The translations under genes and the position numbers were made by a program. Source: an uncultured Bacilli bacterium (GTDB lineage Bacteria; Bacillota_I; Bacilli_A; RF39; UBA660). From it: a DNA stretch of 5,891 nucleotides. Below, in pieces: positions 1-5,000 of this stretch. How positions within the stretch are numbered: the first letter of the stretch is position 1; each line of letters begins with the position of its first letter. The notes beneath the pieces are model-generated. The model saw only the letters and a list, made by a program, of their open reading frames with translations. It was not told the DNA's origin and did no database searches. The stretch covers positions 1-5,891 of the forward strand of contig CAKPAL010000046.1 of NCBI GenBank assembly GCA_934132925.1, read 5' to 3'.

Positions 1-42
1 TTCAATATACTTATCTAATAACTCTAATAGTCTACTATCCAT
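1..42 (-). CDS. Start of an unidentified gene, cut by the window edge
   Basis: Only the first 14 codons are visible: an ATG at 42-40 followed by MDSRLLELLDKYIE, running open to base 1. The start is supported by a purine-rich AGTAGGGA stretch about 5 bases upstream and by a good extended -10 promoter at 69-77. The visible residues look like an amphipathic, Leu-rich helix, but that is too little to assign a family. It lies downstream of the terminator of the helical-protein gene, so it probably begins a new transcription unit. That it is a real gene is an inference from promoter, ribosome site and start occurring in the right order. Confidence 0.55.
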   Translation of the reverse strand, partial: MDSRLLELLDKYIE

Positions 43-68
43 GTTAATCCCTACTTTCTTATAAAATG

Positions 69-107
69 ATTATATCATATTATAATGAAAAATAAAAGAA
101 CTATCAT
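69..107 (-). promoter_or_regulatory. Extended -10 promoter for the gene entering at base 42
   Basis: On the minus strand a perfect TATAAT at 74-69 is preceded by TGA (77-75), giving the extended -10 form TGnTATAAT. A second TATAAT lies at 84-79, with ATGATA (4 of 6 matches to TTGACA) at 107-102 and a 17-base spacer. Either would start transcription about 20 to 30 bases before the ATG at 42. The upstream part overlaps the terminator of the preceding gene. Confidence 0.6.
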
Positions 108-116
108 AGTCCTTTT
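88..116 (-). terminator. Rho-independent terminator of the helical-protein gene
   Basis: On the minus strand the arms 116-107 and 103-94 form a 10-bp stem with one G-U pair and a three-base loop. The 3' arm ends in TTTT and is followed by A and TTTTT (92-88). The upstream arm overlaps the stop codon at 117-115, so the terminator sits directly on the gene end. Confidence 0.8.
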
Positions 117-546
117 ATAAATATTTCTTAAGATTTTCTACTGAAGTTTCTCCTAATGTAGTAAAGTCTTCTGCTATTTCATGAACATTCTTATCTATTT
201 TTTTATTATTTAATATTCTTCGCCCTTCAATTATACCCATATTAGTTCCTTTAATTAATAATTCTGCTATTTTAGATGTTGTTTCTTCTTTCATTGTCTT
301 CATTTCTATTTCCCAATATGTCATCATTTTTTCCATTGTATTAACTTTATGTGGTGTTCCTTCTTTGTCATATTTAGGATAAATTTCTTCTATTCTATTA
401 CTAATTTTTTTATAACTTTTAAGTTGGCCTTCTAATATTTTTACTAATTTTTTATCTTCTACTTTCTCTAAAATATAATTAATGGAATATGCCCCCATTA
501 AAGCACCTTTATTTAATTCATCTAAAGCATTGATATCTTCTTTCAT
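115..546 (-). CDS. Small all-helical protein of unknown function (143 aa)
   Basis: I do not recognise a named family with confidence. The 143 residues are rich in Lys, Glu, Ile and Leu and have no signal peptide, membrane segment or cysteine. The sequence reads as a soluble bundle of amphipathic helices, at about residues 5-29, 31-56, 69-99 and 103-141. A loop containing Pro-Lys-Tyr and Gly-Thr-Pro-His lies in the middle. The segment Ala-Glu-Leu-Leu-Ile-Lys-Gly-Thr-Asn-Met-Gly-Ile-Ile-Glu-Gly (94-108) looks like a conserved family block, and I have an impression of similar uncharacterised proteins in Firmicutes. A ferritin-like or DUF2383-type four-helix bundle is possible, but there is no clear metal-binding Glu/His set. 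The start is firm: GGTGGAGG lies 7 bases upstream of the ATG. It follows priA but is separated from it by terminator-like hairpins, so joint expression is uncertain. I found no convincing promoter of its own. Confidence 0.8.
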   Translation of the reverse strand: MKEDINALDELNKGALMGAYSINYILEKVEDKKLVKILEGQLKSYKKISNRIEEIYPKYDKEGTPHKVNTMEKMMTYWEIEMKTMKEETTSKIAELLIKGTNMGIIEGRRILNNKKIDKNVHEIAEDFTTLGETSVENLKKYL

Positions 547-602
547 AAATCATCCTCCACCTCTATTATGTCCTTTAATATTATTTTTATGCTAAAAATA
601 TT

Positions 603-630
603 TATGATGAAGCCTTAAGTCTTCATCATA
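603..630 (-). terminator. Second hairpin downstream of priA, terminator or attenuator
   Basis: The arms 630-621 and 612-603 are a perfect 10-bp inverted repeat with an 8-base loop that itself contains CTTAAG. On the minus strand the stem is followed by AATATTTTTA, a broken T-run, so it could act as an intrinsic terminator in that direction. On the plus strand no T-run follows. It lies about 30 bases beyond the first priA terminator and 57 bases before the next start codon. Confidence 0.45.
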
Positions 631-657
631 CTCCGGAAGACTATTGGCTGAAGGAGC
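612..657. other. G+C-richer structured intergenic block with competing hairpins
   Basis: AGTCTTC and GAAGACT (618-624 and 636-642) form a 7-bp stem, extended beyond a 3x3 internal loop by GGC and GCC (646-648 and 612-614). This stem shares bases 621-624 with the hairpin at 603-630, so only one of the two can form at a time. Bases 631-657 are clearly richer in G+C than their surroundings. On the minus strand the layout is upstream stem, overlapping stem, T-rich run, then a gene start, as in an attenuator. No ligand or known RNA family is assigned. Confidence 0.35.
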
Positions 658-661
658 AAAG

Positions 662-681
662 AAAAAGAGTATTACTACTCT
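662..681 (-). terminator. Rho-independent terminator of priA
   Basis: On the minus strand AGAGTA (681-676) pairs with TACTCT (671-666) around a four-base loop. The arm's final T and the TTTT that follows (665-662) make the T-run, then C and TTT. It begins two bases after the priA stop codon. The stem is short (6 bp), which lowers certainty, but its place and T-run fit well. Confidence 0.6.
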
Positions 682-683
682 AT

Positions 684-2864
684 TTATGTTCTAATTGGAT
701 TGAAATCTACTTCTACTGATACTTTATTATTCGTTTTATACATATTAATTATAAAATTTAAAGCATTGATTAGATTGTCATCTTTCTGATATTTGATAAT
801 AATTTGATAATGATAAATGTTATTTACTTTAAAAATACTAGCCATAGATGGTCCTAATATAATAGTAGTAGTATTTAATTTACTTCTTAAATAATTTCCT
901 ATTTTATTAGCTTCTTTAAAACCTAGTTCATACTCTTTAGATGAAATACTAATTAAAGTTAAATAGTAATATGGTGGATATTTAAGCATCTTTCTTATCT
1001 GCATCTCTTCTTTATAGAAGCCTAAATAATCATGATTCTTTGATAATGTAATACTATAGTGATCTGGGTTATAGGTTTGAACTATAACTTCCCCTTTACT
1101 AGTAGAACGCCCTGCTCGGCCAGATACTTGAGATAATAAATCAAAGGTATTTTCACTAGCTCTAAAGTCAGGAGCCATTAAAGAAGAGTCAATAGAAATA
1201 ACTCCTACTAAAGTGACTAAGGGGAAATCAAGTCCTTTAGCTATCATCTGTGTACCTATTAGAATATCATATTGGTATTCACCAAAAGCATCTATTATTT
1301 TCTGGTGTTCACCTTTTTTACTAGTAGTATCAACATCCATTCTAACTATTCTGGCATTGAACATTTTATGTAATTCTTCTTCTAATTTCTCAGTACCTAG
1401 ACCATAATCTTTAATATTAGTACTACCACACTTAGGACACTTTGTACTTGGTAATTTTGAGGTACCACAGTAATGGCATTTTAAATTATTACTAGTTTTG
1501 TGATAAGTATAGGCAATATCACATTTAGGACATTTTTCAGTATAACCACATTCTTTACAAGTAATTATATTGGAATAACCTCTTCGATTAAGTAAAAGGA
1601 TAATCTGTTCATGTCTATCTAACTTTTCTTTTATTTTGTTTTTTAAGGTATTTGATAAGATGAAGTTACCTTTTTTTATTTCTTCTTTCATATCAATAAT
1701 AGTTACTTCGGGAAGAGTACTGGTACTTGGTCTTTTGGATAGAACTAGTAATTTATATACTTTATTGCCCGCTCTTGCAAAGGTTTCTAAACTAGGTGTG
1801 GCACTTCCTAATACTACTGGGCATTTATGATATTTACTTCTTAAAATAGCAATATCTTTAGCATTATATCTAGGATGATTTTCTTGTTTATAACTACTAG
1901 TGTGTTCTTCATCAATAATAATTACACCTATATTTTTAAATGGTACAAAAACAGCACTTCTAGTACCAATTACTATTCTTGCTTCACCACTCGTTATTTT
2001 ACGATATTCATCATATCTTTCGGTATCGGATAATCTAGAATGTAATACTGATATGATATTACCAAACCTGGCGATAAACTTACCTACAACTTGCGGAGTT
2101 AAACTTATTTCTGGTACTAGCATAATAGCTTCTTTATCTTGTTTTAAAGCCTCTTCAATAATATTCATATATACTTCTGTTTTACCACTACCGGTTACTC
2201 CATATAATAAAAAGGTATTGGATGTGCCAAAAGATGTTATTACTTCATTACTAGCCTTTAATTGTTCTTCATTTAGAGTTATTTTTTTATAGTTAGTAGT
2301 CCCCTCATAATTATATCTTTTATCTTCTTCAAGATATATTTCTCCTAATTCATGTTTTATTATAGTATTAATAGTACTAGTCATTTTAGTAATTAGAACA
2401 TCACTTTCTTTTAATTTACATAATATATTAATTTGACCTTCATATTTACAATTCTTAATATAATTATCTATCTCTTCTACAGTCTTAGTTCTTCTTAAGT
2501 ACTTGTTATATTTTATTTTAATATTTGAATTAATTTCAGCTTTTAGAGCTTTAGGTAGCATTACTTGATAGGCAGATACTAATGAACATAGAAGTGTTTT
2601 ACTCATATATTTACCTAGTAAAATCATTTCTTCATTAAGTACTGGACTTCTATCAGTTACATCAATAATGTCTTTTATTTTATCTTTATCATAAAGAGGA
2701 ATATCAATAATATTCATAACAAAGCCTTCAAGTACCATATTACCAAAGGGTATCTTTACTCTTATACCTATTTTTATTTTATCTTGTAATTGTATTGGTA
2801 CATGATAAGTATAATATTGATCGACAGCTTTAGCGCTTATTTGAGTTAATACTTCTATATACAT
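684..2864 (-). CDS. priA: Primosomal protein N', replication-restart helicase PriA
   Basis: PriA binds stalled or abandoned replication forks, unwinds the lagging-strand arm 3'-to-5' with ATP, and starts loading of the replicative helicase, in Gram-positives through DnaD/DnaB/DnaI. The 726 residues show the full family layout. A 3'-DNA-binding domain fills about residues 1-105. Helicase lobe 1 has Walker A GVTGSGKT (222-229), GTRSAVF (300-306), Walker B DEEH (318-321) and LGSATPS (352-358). A zinc-binding insertion keeps all eight cysteines (436, 439, 445, 448, 463, 466, 476, 479). Lobe 2 has GTQMIAKGLDFP (537-548) and QVSGRAGR (579-586), and a C-terminal domain follows. The length is close to E. 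coli PriA (732). The start is firm, with AAGGAGG 6 bases before the ATG. The gene looks intact and is probably a single-gene unit with its own promoter and terminator. Confidence 0.97.
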   Translation of the reverse strand: MYIEVLTQISAKAVDQYYTYHVPIQLQDKIKIGIRVKIPFGNMVLEGFVMNIIDIPLYDKDKIKDIIDVTDRSPVLNEEMILLGKYMSKTLLCSLVSAYQVMLPKALKAEINSNIKIKYNKYLRRTKTVEEIDNYIKNCKYEGQINILCKLKESDVLITKMTSTINTIIKHELGEIYLEEDKRYNYEGTTNYKKITLNEEQLKASNEVITSFGTSNTFLLYGVTGSGKTEVYMNIIEEALKQDKEAIMLVPEISLTPQVVGKFIARFGNIISVLHSRLSDTERYDEYRKITSGEARIVIGTRSAVFVPFKNIGVIIIDEEHTSSYKQENHPRYNAKDIAILRSKYHKCPVVLGSATPSLETFARAGNKVYKLLVLSKRPSTSTLPEVTIIDMKEEIKKGNFILSNTLKNKIKEKLDRHEQIILLLNRRGYSNIITCKECGYTEKCPKCDIAYTYHKTSNNLKCHYCGTSKLPSTKCPKCGSTNIKDYGLGTEKLEEELHKMFNARIVRMDVDTTSKKGEHQKIIDAFGEYQYDILIGTQMIAKGLDFPLVTLVGVISIDSSLMAPDFRASENTFDLLSQVSGRAGRSTSKGEVIVQTYNPDHYSITLSKNHDYLGFYKEEMQIRKMLKYPPYYYLTLISISSKEYELGFKEANKIGNYLRSKLNTTTIILGPSMASIFKVNNIYHYQIIIKYQKDDNLINALNFIINMYKTNNKVSVEVDFNPIRT

Positions 2865-2885
2865 TTAATTCCTCCTTATATTCAT

Positions 2886-2914
2886 ATTTTATCATTATTA
2901 ATGTTTAAAGTCTA
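2886..2914 (-). promoter_or_regulatory. Likely priA promoter, extended -10 type
   Basis: On the minus strand TGA-TAAAAT (2894-2886) matches an extended -10 element (5 of 6 in the hexamer). TAGACT at 2914-2909 is a 4-of-6 match to TTGACA at a 17-base spacing. Transcription would start near 2879 and leave a leader of only about 15 bases, mostly the AAGGAGG ribosome site. In such AT-rich DNA chance matches are common, but the three elements are correctly spaced and placed. Confidence 0.42.
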
Positions 2915-2992
2915 TAGGGTGATTTAAAAAATATAGATTTATTTTTTATGGTTATAAAGTTAGAAAATTACACGAAATCAAGATTTTTAATG

Positions 2993-3018
2993 AAAAAGGT
3001 CGCCTTTTAAGCAACCTT
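2993..3018 (-). terminator. Rho-independent terminator enclosing the ftsW stop codon
   Basis: On the minus strand AAGGTTGC (3018-3011) pairs with GCGACCTT (3003-2996), 8 bp with one U-G pair, around a seven-base loop that contains the TAA stop of the SEDS gene. The arm runs directly into TTTTTC. It separates this gene from priA. Confidence 0.8.
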
Positions 3019-4146
3019 ATTCTTTTTACTTTCGATAGCCACTCTTTGAACTAAGCCCATTGCTATCATTAAACATATTGTATAACTACCTCCATACGAT
3101 AGAAATGGAAGTGGTACTCCTGTTAATGGCATTAGTCCCATTACACCAAATAGATTGACGATAATATGTGTTAATAAATAGGTAAATACGCCATAACAAA
3201 GAAGACTACCTCGAAGAGTATTTGCTCTTCTGGCAATTTGAATAATTCTAAATAAAACAAAGGCATAAGCACATATTATTATTATTCCTACTACCAATCC
3301 CCACTCTTCAACGACAATAGGAAAAATAAAATCGGTATATGATTCTGGTAAATATAAATATTTCTGAGTTGAAGAACCTAATCCTTGACCATTTAAACCA
3401 CCATTCTTGAAGGCAATAAAACTATTACATAACTGATAACCAGTTTTTTCTTGATATCTTTCACATGGTAAGGTAAACTTAAATCTATCTAATTGATAAT
3501 CTTTTAAAAAACTTGCACCTGTTGTAATAAGAACTAATACTACCAATAAGATACCACCAATAAATATCTTATTAAAAATACTTCTATTTTTCTTATCAAT
3601 AGGTACTCCATAAAACATAATAATAGTAATTAAACCAATTATAACAGCGGTTCCCATATCTGGTTGAATCATAACAAGACCTACAATAATAAGAGCCACT
3701 ATTATAGGCTTTATGATATTCCATTGGTTATCTAGTTTATCTTTGTTTCTTTCATAATAAATGCTAAGATATAAAATAATACCTACTTTAGCAAACTCTG
3801 ATGGCTGAATAGTAACTGGCCCTATCTTATACCAACTGACAGCATTTTTAGCGGCATGTCCAATAAAAGGAAGTCCAATTAAAGATAACATAATTATTGA
3901 TATAATTATTATATCTAATTTTAATTTTTTATAATTTTTGGTAGGAAAGATTATACAAAAGAAGAAGGCTATCATACCTATTACTAAAAATAAGGCTTGT
4001 CTTATAAAATAATGATATGGACTATAGTTGTACCTCATATATGATTCCATTGATGAAGCACTTAATATCATTATTAAACCAAATACAAAAAAAATAAAGG
4101 TTATTATTAGTAATGGTTTATCTAATTTTGACAATGTTTTTTTCAT
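3007..4146 (-). CDS. ftsW: SEDS-family peptidoglycan glycosyltransferase, FtsW/SpoVE type
   Basis: SEDS proteins polymerise lipid II into glycan strands in the membrane, paired with a class B penicillin-binding protein. FtsW serves the division septum, RodA the side wall. From the ATG at 4146 the product has 379 residues with about ten hydrophobic segments. Family motifs are QPSEFAK (114-120), QPDMGT (161-166), GLGSSTQK before YLPESYTDFIF, with the proposed catalytic Asp at 272, and GVPLPFLSYGGS (343-354). The Ser-x-Gln-Lys just before YLPE favours FtsW/SpoVE over RodA, but the paralogue is not certain. A GTG at 4155 would add three residues, but it lies only two bases from the AGGA ribosome site and about six from the inferred transcription start, so the ATG is preferred. 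Two cysteines (228, 240) in the large outside loop are noteworthy. The gene shows that the organism builds a peptidoglycan wall. Confidence 0.93.
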   Translation of the reverse strand: MKKTLSKLDKPLLIITFIFFVFGLIMILSASSMESYMRYNYSPYHYFIRQALFLVIGMIAFFFCIIFPTKNYKKLKLDIIIISIIMLSLIGLPFIGHAAKNAVSWYKIGPVTIQPSEFAKVGIILYLSIYYERNKDKLDNQWNIIKPIIVALIIVGLVMIQPDMGTAVIIGLITIIMFYGVPIDKKNRSIFNKIFIGGILLVVLVLITTGASFLKDYQLDRFKFTLPCERYQEKTGYQLCNSFIAFKNGGLNGQGLGSSTQKYLYLPESYTDFIFPIVVEEWGLVVGIIIICAYAFVLFRIIQIARRANTLRGSLLCYGVFTYLLTHIIVNLFGVMGLMPLTGVPLPFLSYGGSYTICLMIAMGLVQRVAIESKKNKVA

Positions 4147-4157
4147 ATCTATCACTT

Positions 4158-4161
4158 TCCT
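4158..4161 (-). promoter_or_regulatory. Ribosome site that decides the ftsW start
   Basis: AGGA (4161-4158) lies 11 bases before the ATG at 4146 and only 2 bases before the alternative GTG at 4155. A second purine run, AGTGAT (4156-4151), also suits the ATG. Spacing therefore favours the ATG. Confidence 0.5.
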
Positions 4162-4167
4162 ATATTA

Positions 4168-4196
4168 ATAATAGCATATTTTTATTCTTTTGAAAA
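4168..4196 (-). promoter_or_regulatory. ftsW promoter, extended -10 type
   Basis: On the minus strand TTTTCA (4196-4191, 4 of 6 to TTGACA) is followed after exactly 17 bases by TATTAT (4173-4168, 5 of 6 to TATAAT), with TGC directly before it (extended -10). Transcription would begin near 4161, about 15 bases before the ATG. It lies after the nrdG terminator, so the SEDS gene starts its own unit. Confidence 0.6.
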
Positions 4197-4237
4197 TGTA
4201 TTTTGAATTATTTTACATATTATTTAATTAATTAAAG

Positions 4238-4268
4238 AAAAAAGAGCCTAGATATATATTCTATCTCT
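4238..4268 (-). terminator. Probable terminator of the nrdD-nrdG operon
   Basis: On the minus strand AGAG (4268-4265) pairs with CTCT (4246-4243) and TAGA (4263-4260) with TCTA (4252-4249), separated by a 1x2 internal loop and a seven-base loop. The last arm joins a run of six Ts (4243-4238). The nrdG stop codon TAG (4250-4248) is inside the hairpin. The stem is interrupted, so the call rests mainly on the T-run and position. Confidence 0.5.
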
Positions 4269-4805
4269 ACTACTCTTCTTTTTCTTTTCATTATAATATT
4301 TATCTACTAGGACAACCTTTTTATTTTTTAAGCTTGATTTAGTATCAATAATTCTTTGATTAGTTGAACCCCTGAAAGGACAATCTAAACTTTTCTTTTC
4401 CAATACAAAAGGACCATCTATTAATACATCAATTAATTTTAAAAATTCAATAATATTATGATTTTTCTCTCCTAGTTTTAATAGTGCTTCATAAGTAAAG
4501 CCGGTATAACACCAAATATTCATTTTTTTACTTTTGATATATTTAGCTATTTCAATACATTCATCCACTTGATAGAAGGGGTCACCTCCAGAAAAGGTGA
4601 TACCATCTTGACCTTCTAACTCATCAATTTGTTCTTTAACTTCATCTATATCTACTAGAAAGCCATCATCAAATGAATGTGTTTGTGGATTATGGCACCC
4701 AGGGCATTTATGAAGACAGCCTTGAGTCCATAAGACTGCTCTTATTCCTTCACCATCAACGATGCTATCTGGCATAAGAACAGGACTTGCAAGTCTAATT
4801 TTCAT
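4248..4805 (-). CDS. nrdG: Anaerobic ribonucleotide reductase activating protein NrdG
   Basis: NrdG is a radical SAM enzyme that cleaves S-adenosylmethionine with a [4Fe-4S] cluster and installs the glycyl radical on the class III reductase NrdD. The cluster motif CLHKCPGC is at residues 30-37 (Cys 30, 34, 37). The SAM-binding FSGGDPF is at 71-77, and DSIVDGEGIRAVLWTQG precedes the cluster, as expected in the family. At 185 residues it is somewhat longer than E. coli NrdG (154), mainly through a Lys-rich C-terminal tail (residues 174-182) of unknown role. The ATG overlaps the stop of the small glycyl-radical gene as TAATG. The nearest strong ribosome site, AAGGA at 4827-4823, is 17 bases away, too far to work alone, so translation is probably coupled to the upstream gene. 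This fits the need to make activase and radical-carrying peptide together. Confidence 0.95.
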   Translation of the reverse strand: MKIRLASPVLMPDSIVDGEGIRAVLWTQGCLHKCPGCHNPQTHSFDDGFLVDIDEVKEQIDELEGQDGITFSGGDPFYQVDECIEIAKYIKSKKMNIWCYTGFTYEALLKLGEKNHNIIEFLKLIDVLIDGPFVLEKKSLDCPFRGSTNQRIIDTKSSLKNKKVVLVDKYYNEKKKKSSRDRIYI

Positions 4806-4975
4806 TATTTATTACTCATTAATCCTTCTGTACCGTGTTTTACTCTATCTCTTTCTTCAGCTCTTTTACCATTGTTAAATCTATCGACAGTACCTACTAG
4901 ATATCCAGTAATTCTTCTTATTCTTTCAAAACCAACACCCTCTCCTACTAATTTTTCTTTTACTTCTTCTTTCAT
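4805..4975 (-). CDS. Stand-alone glycyl-radical segment of class III ribonucleotide reductase (56 aa)
   Basis: This short gene encodes the extreme C-terminal part of an NrdD protein. GEGVGFERIRRITGYLVG (11-28) matches the glycyl-radical loop, corresponding to RTCGYLG with Gly681 in E. coli NrdD, so Gly24 is the predicted radical site. DRFNNGKRAEERDRVKHG (31-48) matches the conserved region after it. The first ten residues are a charged leader. It has its own ribosome site, AGAGGT, 7 bases before the ATG. It starts 25 bases after the nrdD stop in a different frame and ends in a TAATG overlap with nrdG. I infer that the peptide binds the large NrdD fragment and supplies the radical in trans, as GrcA/YfiD does for pyruvate formate-lyase. 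A non-functional remnant is less likely, because both catalytic motifs, the start signals and coupling to the activase are intact. Confidence 0.85.
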   Translation of the reverse strand: MKEEVKEKLVGEGVGFERIRRITGYLVGTVDRFNNGKRAEERDRVKHGTEGLMSNK

Positions 4976-4982
4976 TTTAATT

Positions 4983-4988
4983 ACCTCT
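4983..4988 (-). promoter_or_regulatory. Ribosome site of the small glycyl-radical gene
   Basis: AGAGGT (4988-4983 on the minus strand) lies seven bases before the ATG at 4975, a good spacing. It is the main sign that this reading frame is translated independently and not as a fused tail of nrdD. Confidence 0.7.
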
Positions 4989-5000
4989 TTCTTTATTTAT

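Noticed and set aside
643..662. The plus-strand stretch GGCTGAAGGAGCAAA resembles the core of glycine riboswitch aptamers (GCCGAAGGAGCAAA in B. subtilis gcvT).
   Set aside because: The rest of the aptamer is missing: there is no GGAGAG/CUCUC closing stem and no CAGGCAAAAGGAC-like 3' part, and no plus-strand gene follows. Taken as a chance match or at most a remnant.
2911..2937. Inverted repeat TCTATA...TATAGA with a 15-base loop upstream of priA, considered as an operator or terminator.
   Set aside because: The stem is six A/T-rich base pairs with a long loop, easily expected by chance here, and its T-run would only serve the plus strand, where there is no gene.
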